DNA from: Sulfitobacter sp. THAF37
GTDB lineage: Bacteria > Pseudomonadota > Alphaproteobacteria > Rhodobacterales > Rhodobacteraceae
Direction: 5' to 3'
Assembly: GCF_009363555.1 (NCBI RefSeq)
Contig: NZ_CP045374.1
Location: 62,001-126,000, forward strand
Length of the DNA stretch: 64,000 nt
In this document: piece after piece, positions 1 to 8,875 of the stretch
How positions within the stretch are numbered: position 1 is the first letter of the stretch
How the letters are laid out: every line of letters begins with the position of its first letter
Translations under genes and position numbers: made by a program
The notes under the pieces: generated by a model
The model's database searches: none
Told to the model about the DNA's origin: nothing
Seen by the model: only the letters and a program-made list of their open reading frames with translations

Positions 1-131
1 CCTTTTTGGAAAATTGTTATGCCCCTCAGGCTAGCCGCTCCGGCCGCTGACGCAATCGGAACATGGGCCTGCTCACAAATGTGTCATAAGACATGGATGG
101 GCTGGCAGATCGCAAAAGCGCGGATGCATTG

Positions 132-158
132 AAAAAGGGCGGTGCCGTGACACCGCCC
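132..158 (-). terminator. Rho-independent terminator of the peptide-binding protein gene
   Basis: On the minus strand an 8-bp perfect stem (137-144 with 151-158) with a 6-nt loop is followed by five T residues (132-136). It lies about 20 bases beyond the stop codon of the minus-strand gene at 181-1761. This suggests that the binding-protein message ends here. The rest of bases 1-180 shows no gene. Confidence 0.8.
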
Positions 159-180
159 CTTCCATCGCCTTGCAGGCCCA

Positions 181-1761
181 TCAGTTCATCGTGAAATACT
201 TCACCTTGGGCTGATCCTCGGGGTCGACCTCGATCCCGACACCGTCCGCCATGCCCCAGTTCAGGACCTGGTGGTGGATCGGAATATAGAGCGTCTCATC
301 CTGCACCACGCGCCAGATCTCTGCGATGTCCGCATTGCGGGCCTCCAGATCGGTGTTGGATGCGAGGCTCTTGATCATCGCGTCCAGCTCGTCATTGTCA
401 TAGCCGGTGCCATTCCAGGTGCCGATGTCATCCTCGCGACCGTGAACGAGGAAGTTGAAGATATACTCTGAATCGTAGGTCGGTACGCCCCAGCCCAACA
501 TGTAGAAGTCGGTCTTGCCGTCGGTGATCAGCGGGAAATGCTGCGCCTTGGGCTTGGCGTCCAGGTTCACGGTCACGCCGATCTGACCCAGCATGCCGAC
601 AGCGGCCTGACAGATCGCCTCGTCGTTGACGTAGCGGTCGTTCGGGCAGTCAAGGCGGATCGAGAAGCCGTCGCCATATCCCGCCTCTTCCATCAGTTTC
701 TTCGCACCTTCGATGTCGGTCTGGGATTCGGCATCCATTTCCTCGGTCCAGCCGTTGACGAAGGGCGGCGCGATCATCCCGGCGGGCTGGGATTGCCCGC
801 GCATCACGACCTGCTGGATGGCATCACGGTTAATCGCCATCGACATCGCCTTGCGCACCTTGGCGTCGGCAAGCGGGTTCTTGCCCTCGACATCATCGGC
901 CTCGATGTCATCGGCGCCCTGGTTCATGCCAAAGAAGATCACCCTGTTCTGCGGGGCCTGCTTGACCGTCAGACCGTCGGCGTTGTTCACCCGCTCAAGG
1001 TCCTGCACCGGCATATCCTGAAGGAAGTCCACCTCACCCGACAGCATGGCGGCGACACGGGTCGCGGCGTTCTGAATCGGCGTGTAGACGATTTCGGTCA
1101 CTTCCAGCGGGAACTGGTCCTTGCCCCAGTAGTCTTCGTTCAGGGTCATGACCGTCTTCACGTCCTGCTCGCGGCTTTCCAGCTTGTAGGGGCCGGTGCC
1201 GTTGGCATTGGTGGTGGCATAGGTCAGCTCGCCGCCTTCGAAGTCCTGCACATCGACGGTGTTGTTCGCCTCGGTCCAGTCCTTGTCCATGATGAACAGG
1301 TTTGTCAGGTTGCTGGGCAGGATCGGGTTCGGCCCGTCAGTGACCATCTCGACGGTGTAATCATCCACCGCACGCACCTCGGTGATCGAATTGATCAGCT
1401 CCTTCATGTCCGAATTCTCGGATTGGGCACGGTTGAAGCTGAACACCACGTCCTCGGCGGTAAAGTCAGCGCCGTCGTGAAACTTCACCCCTTCGCGCAG
1501 CTTGAAGACCCAGACGTTCGGGTCGTCATCCTTCGGCGCCCATTCGGTGGCCAGCGCCGGTTCGAACGCGCCGGTGACATCGCGGATGATCAGCGGCTCG
1601 TACATCTGGTGGCGAATCGTGTGGGTCGGCCCTTCGTTCTGGGAATGCGGATCGAGTGTCAGCGCATCGCCTGCACGCGCCCACCGCAGCGTCTCGGCCT
1701 GGGCCAGCGCCGTGGTAGACAGCAGCATCGCGGTCGACAGCAACGTGATCGTCTTGGTCAT
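181..1761 (-). CDS. ABC transporter substrate-binding protein, peptide/nickel (family 5) type
   Basis: Periplasmic binding protein of 526 residues, of the DppA/OppA family (SBP_bac_5), which delivers peptides or similar solutes to an inner-membrane ABC importer. The N-terminus is a typical Sec signal (MTKTITLLSTAMLLSTTALAQA). The mature part opens with the family-type stretch ending in LDPHSQNEGPT, followed by the FHDGADFTAEDVVFSF region that marks this family. The ATG at 1761 is preferred to an upstream in-frame start at 1842, because a GGGAG ribosome site lies 7 bases before it and the signal peptide begins there. No permease or ATPase genes lie beside it; they may be beyond the left edge. 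The substrate cannot be read from sequence. Confidence 0.9.
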   Translation of the reverse strand: MTKTITLLSTAMLLSTTALAQAETLRWARAGDALTLDPHSQNEGPTHTIRHQMYEPLIIRDVTGAFEPALATEWAPKDDDPNVWVFKLREGVKFHDGADFTAEDVVFSFNRAQSENSDMKELINSITEVRAVDDYTVEMVTDGPNPILPSNLTNLFIMDKDWTEANNTVDVQDFEGGELTYATTNANGTGPYKLESREQDVKTVMTLNEDYWGKDQFPLEVTEIVYTPIQNAATRVAAMLSGEVDFLQDMPVQDLERVNNADGLTVKQAPQNRVIFFGMNQGADDIEADDVEGKNPLADAKVRKAMSMAINRDAIQQVVMRGQSQPAGMIAPPFVNGWTEEMDAESQTDIEGAKKLMEEAGYGDGFSIRLDCPNDRYVNDEAICQAAVGMLGQIGVTVNLDAKPKAQHFPLITDGKTDFYMLGWGVPTYDSEYIFNFLVHGREDDIGTWNGTGYDNDELDAMIKSLASNTDLEARNADIAEIWRVVQDETLYIPIHHQVLNWGMADGVGIEVDPEDQPKVKYFTMN

Positions 1762-1849
1762 ATTGAACTCCCTAGATTTTTTGTCTCCCGGCAGTTTTTT
1801 GGAAACGAACGGGTTTGGCAACCCTGATTTCCCCAACGGCACCCCCGGC

Positions 1850-2734
1850 CTAGCCGCCCTGCTGCCTGCGATACGCGCCAGGCGTCAGTCCGGTGTCGGC
1901 CCGGAAGCTGCGGCTGAAGTACCCCGGATCCGAAAATCCCGCCCGCGCGGCGATGTCGGCAACGGAATGGCGGGTGAACTCCAGCAGGTGTTTCGCCTCG
2001 ACCATCCGACGCTGCCGGATCAGGGCGTTGGGCGTGGTGCCCAGGATGCGGCGGCACAATCGGTTCAGATGCGGCACCGAAACGCCGATCGCCTCGGCAT
2101 AGGCGTCCAGCGTCATCCGGCTGTCGAAATGCGCCTCCACCGCCGCGCAAAAGGCCTGCACCTGGCTTTCATGCAGGGTCTGGTCCTGCCGGACAGGCGG
2201 CGTCCCCAGCGGTTGCGCGCCGCGCCGGTCGGATTCGAGATAGATCAGCACCAGCCGGACCAGCGTGTCGAGCAATTCGGCCCGCGCCGCGCCAAAGTCG
2301 CGCAGCGCCCCGCGCAGCTGCCCCATCAGCGCGTCGATGGCATCGAAATGCGGCGCGCTTTGCCGTGGCAGCAAAGCGCCCCCCGCCGCGACCAGTCCAT
2401 GCAGGCGCGCGGCGGTGTCCGGTTCCAGCAGGTGCAGCCGCAGGCTGATCACATCGCCGACGATCTCGGGGGGAAACAGGAAGCCATGCACGATGTCCGG
2501 GGGGACGATCAGGATCACCGGTTCCGAGCTGCGGAAATTCAGGTCCCCCAGACGGATCGCCACCCCCGGCGTCTGAAACAGAAAGATCTGCGCCAGCTTC
2601 CGGTGCCGGTGCAGACGGATCGTCCAATCATGCTTGCTGCTGCGCTCGCGGATCGTCTCATGGTGCACCGGATCGCTGCGCGTTCCGGCCAGGTATTCGC
2701 CGTACAGTTCATATGTGGGGATGCGGTCCGGCAA
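1850..2734 (-). CDS. pobR: AraC-family activator of 4-hydroxybenzoate hydroxylase (PobR-like)
   Basis: Transcription regulator of about 294 residues with an N-terminal cupin-like effector domain and a C-terminal AraC double helix-turn-helix (the stretch VSVPHLNRLCRRILG and the closing DPGYFSRSFRADTGLTPGAYRR). It is divergent from pobA, the arrangement known for AraC-type PobR proteins, so it probably activates pobA in response to 4-hydroxybenzoate. The start is uncertain. A TTG at 2734 (or 2737) preceded by AAGGGA gives the usual family length and the PTYELYGE beginning. The first good upstream ATG, at 2833, would add 33 unrelated residues and place a perfect palindrome (2775-2787) inside the gene. 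Confidence 0.8.
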   Translation of the reverse strand: MPDRIPTYELYGEYLAGTRSDPVHHETIRERSSKHDWTIRLHRHRKLAQIFLFQTPGVAIRLGDLNFRSSEPVILIVPPDIVHGFLFPPEIVGDVISLRLHLLEPDTAARLHGLVAAGGALLPRQSAPHFDAIDALMGQLRGALRDFGAARAELLDTLVRLVLIYLESDRRGAQPLGTPPVRQDQTLHESQVQAFCAAVEAHFDSRMTLDAYAEAIGVSVPHLNRLCRRILGTTPNALIRQRRMVEAKHLLEFTRHSVADIAARAGFSDPGYFSRSFRADTGLTPGAYRRQQGG

Positions 2735-2774
2735 CAATTTTCCCTTTTTGATCCGATCACAGGTCGAAAAATCG

Positions 2775-2787
2775 CCGATCTGATCGG
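2775..2787. promoter_or_regulatory. Palindrome between pobR and pobA, candidate operator
   Basis: CCGATC-T-GATCGG is a perfect 6-1-6 inverted repeat in the divergent pobR/pobA spacer, about 95 bases before pobA. Its position suits a regulator site, probably for PobR itself, but AraC proteins usually bind direct repeats, so the identity of the binder is inference. Confidence 0.4.
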
Positions 2788-2882
2788 ATAGTACAAAAAT
2801 TCGCGCCTGCTGTCCATTTGTCGCCGCGCGCATCCCGCTATGATCCCGGACACCCCCACAGCACGCAGCGGAGCCCGACTTC

Positions 2883-4070
2883 ATGACCAGCAAGACCATC
2901 AGGACATCCGTCTGCATCATCGGGTCCGGTCCCGCCGGATTGCTGCTCTCGCAACTTCTCGCCAATGCCGGGATCGACACCATCGTGCTGGATCGCAAGG
3001 ACCGCGCCTATATCGAAGGGCGCGTCCGCGCCGGTGTTCTGGAACAGGGCACCGTCGAGGCATTGGAGGAGGCGGGCGCCGCCGACCGCCTTCATCGCGA
3101 GGGGCTGCCGCACTCCGGCTTCGAACTGGCTTTCGACGGCGACCGCCACCGCATCGACCTGGCCGGACTGACCGGCAAGACCGTGACCGTCTACGGCCAG
3201 ACCGAAATGACCAAGGACCTGTTCGAAAAGCGCATGCAGGATGGACAGCAGTTCTTCTTCAACGTCGATGATGTCACCCCGACCGACCTCAAGTCCGACC
3301 GCCCCAGCGTCCACTTCGTCCATGACGGCGGCAAGGTCGTCATCGAATGCGACTATATCGCGGGCTGCGACGGATTTCATGGCGTGTCGCGACAGGCGAT
3401 CCCGGCGGATGTGCTGAAAACCTTCGAGCGTGTCTATCCCTTTGGCTGGCTCGGCATCCTGGTTGAGAAACCGCCGGTCTCGCACGAATTGATCTATGCC
3501 AACCATGACCGCGGCTTCGCCCTGGCGTCCATGCGGTCGAACACCCGCAGCCGCTATTACATCCAATGCGATGCTTCCGACGATGTGGCCGACTGGTCCG
3601 ATGACCGCTTTTGGGAGGAATTCGCGTCCCGCCTCGGCCCGGACGCCGCCGCGCAGCTTGAAACCGGACCATCCTTCGAGAAAAGCATCGCGCCGATGCG
3701 ATCCTTCGTCGCCGAACCGATGCGCTACGGCAATCTTTTCCTGGCCGGGGATTCGGCCCATATCGTGCCGCCCACCGGCGCCAAGGGCCTGAACCTGGCG
3801 GTCGCCGATGTGCGCCTTCTGCACCGCGCACTCGACGCGCACTACAACCACGGCAACGATGCCCTGATCGACAGCTATTCCCAGACCGTCCTGCAGCGGG
3901 TCTGGAAGTGCGAACGCTTCTCCTGGCAGCTGTCCACGCTGATGCACCAGTTCCCCGAAAATTCCCCCTTTGAAAAGCGGATGCAGCGGGCCGAGTTCGA
4001 CTTCCTGCGCAGCTCCGAAGCCGCCTCTCGCGCCATCGCAGAAAATTACGTCGGCCTGCCGCTGGACTGA
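2883..4070 (+). CDS. pobA: 4-hydroxybenzoate 3-monooxygenase
   Basis: Flavoprotein hydroxylase that turns 4-hydroxybenzoate into protocatechuate using NAD(P)H and O2. The 395 residues equal the usual length of the family. The FAD fold shows G14-S-G16-P-A-G19, the central CDGFHG motif near residue 160 and the second FAD motif FLAGDSAHIVPPTGAKGLNLA near residue 285. The product would feed the protocatechuate branch of the beta-ketoadipate pathway; the last steps (pcaIJF) are encoded 4 kb downstream, whereas ring cleavage genes (pcaGHBCD) are not in this window. It is divergent from pobR. Confidence 0.96.
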   Translation: MTSKTIRTSVCIIGSGPAGLLLSQLLANAGIDTIVLDRKDRAYIEGRVRAGVLEQGTVEALEEAGAADRLHREGLPHSGFELAFDGDRHRIDLAGLTGKTVTVYGQTEMTKDLFEKRMQDGQQFFFNVDDVTPTDLKSDRPSVHFVHDGGKVVIECDYIAGCDGFHGVSRQAIPADVLKTFERVYPFGWLGILVEKPPVSHELIYANHDRGFALASMRSNTRSRYYIQCDASDDVADWSDDRFWEEFASRLGPDAAAQLETGPSFEKSIAPMRSFVAEPMRYGNLFLAGDSAHIVPPTGAKGLNLAVADVRLLHRALDAHYNHGNDALIDSYSQTVLQRVWKCERFSWQLSTLMHQFPENSPFEKRMQRAEFDFLRSSEAASRAIAENYVGLPLD

Positions 4071-4147
4071 TCCCCGGGCCTGCCCGCACCGCTTGGCATC
4101 CGGTCGCGGATGCGCAAGGTTGGCGCGGACGCATGAAAGGACCCCGC

Positions 4148-5245
4148 ATGGATTTCGACAGCCGCATCGGCAAACTGACCAAACTGCTGCAAGATCACGA
4201 TTGCCCCGCCATCGCGATGGTGCCGGGGCCGAACTTTTACTATCTCACCGGGGTCCGGCTGGGCCTGATGGAACGGCCTACAATCCTGATCGTGACCGCC
4301 ACCGGCGCGGTGCACGCGGCGATTCCGGCGCTGGAACGCGACATGTGGACCACCCGGATGCCACAGGCGCGAACCGTGTTCTGGCAGGATGCGGACGGCT
4401 ATGCCGACGCGCTGGCAACCCTCGCGCGCCAGACAGGGCTGACCACGCTTGCCGTGGAAAGCGGCCGGATGCGCCAGTTCGAGGCAGCGGCCCTCGCCCG
4501 CGCCTTCGGCACCGACATGACGGACGGCAGCGACATCCTGCTGCCGCTGCGCCTGCACAAGGACGAGGCCGAGGTCGCGGCCATCGAACAGGTGGTGAAA
4601 ATCAGCGAGGACGCGCTGACCGCGACACTGGGCCAGATCGGCGCGGGCCTGACCGAAACCGAGATCCGCGCGAAGCTGCTGATCAACATGCTGGAACGCG
4701 GGGCCGAAGGCGCGGCCTTCGACCTTATCGTCCTGGCCGGGGCGGCGGCGGCGGACTGCCATGGCGTGCCCTCCGCCGACCGCAAGGTGCAGCGCGGCGA
4801 TGCGCTGCTCTTCGATTTCGGCGCAAAGCTGAACGGCTACAACGCCGACATCACCCGCACCTATTTCTGCGAGGACGTGCCGCAGGATCACCGCCCGCTC
4901 TATGACGCCGTGCTTGGCGCCAACCGGCTGGCCTGCGACATGTGCCGCCCCGGCCTGACGCCCCACGATCTGGACATGGCCGTGCAGGACCACCTCAGCG
5001 CCGCGGGCTTTGCCGACAACATCCGTCACAAGGTCGGCCACGGGCTCGGGCTTGACGTGCACGAGGCCCCGCAGCTGATGCGCGGCAACCACGCGCCCCT
5101 GGAACCCGGCATGGTCATCACCATCGAACCCGGCCTCTACCACCCCGGCAAGCTGGGTGTGCGGATCGAGGATGACGTGCTGATCACCGAGACTGGCGCC
5201 CGGTCCATCACCCGGCTGCCGCGCGATCCACAGGTCTTTGGCTAG
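4148..5245 (+). CDS. M24-family metallopeptidase (Xaa-Pro dipeptidase type)
   Basis: Cytosolic di-metal aminopeptidase fold of 365 residues, with an N-terminal creatinase-like domain and a C-terminal pita-bread domain. All expected metal ligands are visible: two Asp in LLFDFGAKLNGYNADITRTY, His in GHGLGLDVHEAP, Glu in ITIEPGLY and Glu in VRIEDDVLIT. The ATG at 4148 has AAAGGA 7 bases upstream; an ATG at 4133 is in frame but lacks this. It follows pobA by 77 bases and could share its transcript. Relatives include proline dipeptidases and creatinase-like enzymes, so the substrate is open. It ends tail to tail with the next gene, sharing CTAG. Confidence 0.88.
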   Translation: MDFDSRIGKLTKLLQDHDCPAIAMVPGPNFYYLTGVRLGLMERPTILIVTATGAVHAAIPALERDMWTTRMPQARTVFWQDADGYADALATLARQTGLTTLAVESGRMRQFEAAALARAFGTDMTDGSDILLPLRLHKDEAEVAAIEQVVKISEDALTATLGQIGAGLTETEIRAKLLINMLERGAEGAAFDLIVLAGAAAADCHGVPSADRKVQRGDALLFDFGAKLNGYNADITRTYFCEDVPQDHRPLYDAVLGANRLACDMCRPGLTPHDLDMAVQDHLSAAGFADNIRHKVGHGLGLDVHEAPQLMRGNHAPLEPGMVITIEPGLYHPGKLGVRIEDDVLITETGARSITRLPRDPQVFG

Positions 5246-6168
5246 GCTCCGGACGTCCGCGCGCGCAGCAGCGCGATCAACGCAGCGTCCCGCGCCGCCT
5301 CAAGCTCCGCGATGCTGCGCCCTTCGGCTTCGCGGGCGACCCCGTCGATCAGCGCCGCCTGCACCTCTGGCGTCAGGGACGGTGTGCCCAGCGATGCCCA
5401 GCGGCGTTCCTGGCTGGGGCCGAGATGATCGAGGTATCCCGCCATCCCCTGCGGCCCGCCGCCCAGATGATAGGCCATATGCGCCCCCAGCACCGACCAG
5501 CGCAGTCCCGGACCGTTGACCAGCGCCGCGTCGATCGCCTCCACATCCGCGATGCCCTCCTGCACCATGTGGACCGCCTCGCGCCAGAGGGCGGAGGCAA
5601 GCCTGTTCGCGATGTGCCCCGTCGCATCCTTGCGCAGCCGCACCGGCACGCGGCCCGCCGCACGGTACAACGCCTCTGCCGCGTCCACCCGCGCCGGATC
5701 GCTGCCGAAAAGCTCAACCAGCGGCACCAGATGCGGCGGGTTGAACGGATGCGCGGTGATCAGCCGCGCCGGATCAGCCAGCCCCGGCGCCAGTTCCGAC
5801 CACGTCAGCGCCGAGGTGGACGACGCGATGATCGCCTCGGGCACCATCGCCGTCTCGATCTCCGCAAGCAGCGCGTGTTTCAGCGGCACATCCTCAGGCG
5901 CGCTTTCCTGGATCAGCACGGCCCCCGACACCGCTTGCGGCAGGGTATCGCAGCGGCGAACGTCGCCCGGCCCACCCCGCGCCGCCGAAATTTCCGACAA
6001 TTGCGCCGACAGACGCGGCAACGCCTCCGCCGCCCGGTCCAGCGCCCCGGCCTGAGGGTCCCACAGGCGCACTGCAAATCCGTGATGGGCGAACAACGCG
6101 GCCCAGGCCGCGCCGATCAGCCCTGCCCCGACAATGGCAACTGTCGCGCGGTCGCGGTCGTCCGTCAT
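5242..6168 (-). CDS. 3-hydroxyacyl-CoA dehydrogenase family protein
   Basis: NAD-dependent dehydrogenase of 308 residues. The Rossmann motif GAGLIGAAWAALFAHHGF sits near the N-terminus with an acidic residue in the following LWDPQ. The typical ESAPEDVPLKHALLAEIE and the HPFNPPHLVPLVE catalytic-His region follow. The single-domain length also fits lambda-crystallin/L-gulonate dehydrogenase and L-carnitine dehydrogenase, so a free hydroxy acid could be the substrate instead of a CoA ester. Its start overlaps the stop of the upstream MBL-fold gene (ATGA), so the two are translationally coupled and probably act in one pathway. Confidence 0.85.
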   Translation of the reverse strand: MTDDRDRATVAIVGAGLIGAAWAALFAHHGFAVRLWDPQAGALDRAAEALPRLSAQLSEISAARGGPGDVRRCDTLPQAVSGAVLIQESAPEDVPLKHALLAEIETAMVPEAIIASSTSALTWSELAPGLADPARLITAHPFNPPHLVPLVELFGSDPARVDAAEALYRAAGRVPVRLRKDATGHIANRLASALWREAVHMVQEGIADVEAIDAALVNGPGLRWSVLGAHMAYHLGGGPQGMAGYLDHLGPSQERRWASLGTPSLTPEVQAALIDGVAREAEGRSIAELEAARDAALIALLRARTSGA

Positions 6169-7217
6169 TCGGCCGCCCCGCTCAGCACATGAAAAATGCG
6201 CCCGTCCCGGACGTCGGCGGTGATCTCACCCCGCCGCACCAGCCGGTTCACATGCGCCAGCGTCTCGGTGAAGGCAAAGCTCATCTGGTGGGGGTCAAGG
6301 TCACGCGTGAACAGCACCGGCACAAGGTCCGCGATGGACTTCGGCCCCCCGGCACAGGCGTCCAGCACCCGCTGGCACCTTTCCTGATGGTGCGCCTCCA
6401 GCTCGGCGCAGCGTTGGTGCAACCCGTGAAAGATCCGCCGGTGCCCCGGCAGCACCAGCACATCATCCGGAATCTCGGCCCGCAGGAACCGCAGCGCGCG
6501 CAGAAAATGCCCCAGCGGATCGCCGTTCGGCTCATCGGCGAAAACGCTGATGTTGGGCGAGATTCTCTCGATCACCTGATCGGCGGCAAACAGCAGCCCC
6601 TCGTCCTGGCAATACAGCATCACCTGTTCCGCCGCATGGCCGTCTCCGGTGATCACGCGAAACGCCCGCCCGCCGATCTCCAGCGTGTCGGGCATAAGCA
6701 ACCGCAGGAAGGACTTGGGCAGGGACCCCACCCGGCGCAGGTATTCGTTGCCCTGGATCGCCACCACCCCGGCCGCCTGCTCGGTCATGCCGTGGCTGAG
6801 GTAGAAATCGAAATTGTAGCGGGTCATGCTCTCGCTCGCCCCCTGCGAGATCACCTTGCACCCCATGAACGTGGAGAAACTGGTCAGCAGCGGCGCATCG
6901 AAACGGTCGCACAGCCATCCCGCCAGACCGATGTGATCGGGATGATAATGCGTCACGATCACGCGGGTGATGCGCGCGCCCTTCAGCGGACCGGCCAGGA
7001 TATGCTCCCAGGTCTGCCTGGCCGCGTCCGTCTGAATGCCGGTGTCGATGACCGCCCAGCCCTCTCCGTCACGGATCAGGTAGATGTTCACATGGTCCAG
7101 CCGGTAAGGCAGCGGCACACGGGTCCACAGAATGCCGGGCCGCACCTCGGTTATTTCGCCGAACTCCGGCATCGTCTCGAACGGAAAGCGCAGCGCGTCC
7201 TGGGGCTGGTCTGTCAT
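6165..7217 (-). CDS. MBL-fold metallo-hydrolase
   Basis: Metallo-beta-lactamase-fold hydrolase of 350 residues. The metal motif THYHPDHIGLAGW (HxHxDH) is near residue 97, a second ligand region GDGHAAEQVMLYC is near 190, and a third, VLPGHRRIFHG, is near 255. The C-terminal 80 residues look like the winged-helix extension of the LACTB2-like subgroup, which cleaves thioesters or nucleic acid esters. Coupling to the dehydrogenase downstream suggests a CoA-thioester or lactone substrate; this is inference. No signal peptide is seen. Confidence 0.85.
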   Translation of the reverse strand: MTDQPQDALRFPFETMPEFGEITEVRPGILWTRVPLPYRLDHVNIYLIRDGEGWAVIDTGIQTDAARQTWEHILAGPLKGARITRVIVTHYHPDHIGLAGWLCDRFDAPLLTSFSTFMGCKVISQGASESMTRYNFDFYLSHGMTEQAAGVVAIQGNEYLRRVGSLPKSFLRLLMPDTLEIGGRAFRVITGDGHAAEQVMLYCQDEGLLFAADQVIERISPNISVFADEPNGDPLGHFLRALRFLRAEIPDDVLVLPGHRRIFHGLHQRCAELEAHHQERCQRVLDACAGGPKSIADLVPVLFTRDLDPHQMSFAFTETLAHVNRLVRRGEITADVRDGRIFHVLSGAAE

Positions 7218-7288
7218 GGTGTCTCCTGATGTTGCGGCACCCTAGGAGGCGGGCGTCAGGGTTGCAACAAGCCGTGTGCGCATCCCCG

Positions 7289-8050
7289 TCAGGCCAGGAT
7301 ACGCGCGATCCCGGCCTGCACCCGCAGCATCGGCGGCAGGCAGCTCTGCGCAATCTCGCCGGGGTCGCGGTGCGTCGCCGCCATCCCGGCATTCAGCGCG
7401 GCAACCACGGCACCCGCGCGGTTGCGCAGCGGCACGGCGATAGCCCGCAACCCGACCTCGACCTCCTGGTCGACAACCGTATGGCCCGCCTGCCGCGCCG
7501 CGTCGATCCGCGCCATGATCTCATCGGGGTCGGTCAGGCTGTAGGCGGTGCGCGGCGACAGGTCAGAGGCGTCGATGACCGCGCGTGCCTCCCCCTCCGG
7601 CAGCGCCCCCAAAAGGATGCGCCCCAACGAGGTGCAATGCGCCGGCAGCCGCGAACCGGGCATCAGCCCGATGGACATGACCCGCTTTTGCGCCGCCCGC
7701 GCCAGATAGACGATCTCGGTCTCGTCCAGAACCGCAACCGAACAGCTTTGCCCGATCTGTTCGGTCAGCTGATCCAGCCAGGGCTGCACGATCTGCGGCA
7801 GTTCAAGCGACGCAATGGCCCCCATCCCCAACCGCAACGCCCGATGCGTCAGGGTAAAGAACTTGCCATCGTACCCCGCATATCCTTCGGCGTGCAGGGT
7901 CAACAGGCACCGCCGCGCCGTCGCCCTGTCCAGCCCGGTGCGCGCCGCCACATCGCTGATGCTCAGCTTCGGGGCCTCCGCCCCGAAACATTCGATCACC
8001 CGCAACCCCTTGGCCAGCGACGAAATCGTATCGCCCGATTTGTTCACCAT
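7289..8050 (-). CDS. pcaR: IclR-family regulator of the beta-ketoadipate genes (PcaR-like)
   Basis: Regulator of 253 residues with an N-terminal winged helix-turn-helix (LSISDVAARTGLDRATARR) and a C-terminal IclR effector domain with the LPAHCTSLGRILLGAL and DQEVEVGLRAIAVPL stretches typical of the PcaR/PcaU/PobR subgroup. The ATG at 8050 is chosen because the HTH begins shortly after; the longer open frame upstream runs antisense into pcaI. It is divergent from pcaIJF with a 105-bp spacer, the classic layout for activation by beta-ketoadipate. Confidence 0.88.
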   Translation of the reverse strand: MVNKSGDTISSLAKGLRVIECFGAEAPKLSISDVAARTGLDRATARRCLLTLHAEGYAGYDGKFFTLTHRALRLGMGAIASLELPQIVQPWLDQLTEQIGQSCSVAVLDETEIVYLARAAQKRVMSIGLMPGSRLPAHCTSLGRILLGALPEGEARAVIDASDLSPRTAYSLTDPDEIMARIDAARQAGHTVVDQEVEVGLRAIAVPLRNRAGAVVAALNAGMAATHRDPGEIAQSCLPPMLRVQAGIARILA

Positions 8051-8155
8051 GAGCACACTCAGTATCACATTACGAACAAATGTCGATAAGCGCACAAAGC
8101 ACTCGAAACCCGGTCGCCCGCCCGCTAGACCAATGGCAACAATCGGAGACTTCAC
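8051..8155. promoter_or_regulatory. Divergent pcaR/pcaI promoter region
   Basis: The 105-bp spacer separates pcaR from pcaIJF and must carry both promoters. An AT-richer stretch at about 8058-8090 stands out from the GC-rich surroundings and is the likely site of RNA polymerase and PcaR binding. GGAG at about 8145 is the pcaI ribosome site. No clear symmetric operator was found. Confidence 0.5.
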
Positions 8156-8875
8156 ATGGACAAGACCGTTTCTTCCGCAGCCGATGCGGTTGCGCAGATA
8201 CCAGACGGGGCGACAGTGATGATCGGCGGGTTCGGCGGCTCCGGCGCGCCGGTCGAACTGATCCACGCGCTCATCGACCGCTACCGCGACACCGGCAGCC
8301 CCTCGGGCCTCACGGTGATCAACAACAACGCGGGCAATGGCGGCATCGGCATCGCGGCAATGATCAAGGCCGGCATGGTGGCCAGAATGATCTGCTCCTT
8401 CCCGCGCAGTTCGAACGCCGAAGCTTTCAACGAAAAATACCTCGCGGGGGAAATCGCGCTCGACCTTGTGCCCCAAGGCACCCTGGCCGAACGCATCCGC
8501 GCGGCGGGGGCCGGCATACCCGCTTTCTACACCCCCAGCTCCTACGGCACCGAACTGGCCGAGGGCAAACCGACCGAGGAATTCGACGGCAAGATGTACG
8601 TCCGCGAACGCTGGCTCAAGGCCGACTTCGCCCTGATCAAGGGCCAGCAGGGCGACACGGCGGGCAACCTGACCTACCGGATGGCGGGGCGGAACTTCAA
8701 TCCGCTGATGGCCATGGCCGCCGACACCACGATCGCGCAGGTCAGCGCGCTGGGACAGCCCGGCTGCATCGACCCGCAACAGGTCATCACGCCGGGCATC
8801 TTTGTCGATGCCGTGGTCGAAGTGACGGACCCCCAACAGGAAGAAGTGCTGGTACGCGCGGGAGTGGTATACTGA
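8156..8875 (+). CDS. pcaI: 3-oxoadipate CoA-transferase subunit A
   Basis: Alpha subunit of the transferase that moves CoA from succinyl-CoA to 3-oxoadipate. The 239 residues carry the N-terminal VMIGGFGGSGAP glycine-rich motif and NNNAGNGG region of family I CoA-transferase A subunits. The ATG at 8156 is preceded by GGAG. The stop codon shares one base with the pcaJ start (TGATG), and subunit B follows in the same operon. The pathway role rests on pcaR, pcaJ and pcaF next to it; by sequence alone an acetoacetate CoA-transferase is possible. Confidence 0.93.
   Translation: MDKTVSSAADAVAQIPDGATVMIGGFGGSGAPVELIHALIDRYRDTGSPSGLTVINNNAGNGGIGIAAMIKAGMVARMICSFPRSSNAEAFNEKYLAGEIALDLVPQGTLAERIRAAGAGIPAFYTPSSYGTELAEGKPTEEFDGKMYVRERWLKADFALIKGQQGDTAGNLTYRMAGRNFNPLMAMAADTTIAQVSALGQPGCIDPQQVITPGIFVDAVVEVTDPQQEEVLVRAGVVY

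Noticed and set aside
538..2791. Long plus-strand frames (429 residues each) opposite the binding protein and pobR
   Set aside because: Arg/His/Gly-rich antisense shadows of well-supported minus-strand genes; no motif and no ribosome site.
2838..3947. 369-residue minus-strand frame opposite pobA
   Set aside because: Fully antisense to pobA, whose motifs are complete; composition typical of mirror frames in GC-rich DNA.
8080..8874. Upstream extension of pcaJ giving a 496-residue protein
   Set aside because: The added part overlaps pcaI in another frame and is Arg-rich; subunit B homology starts at 8875.
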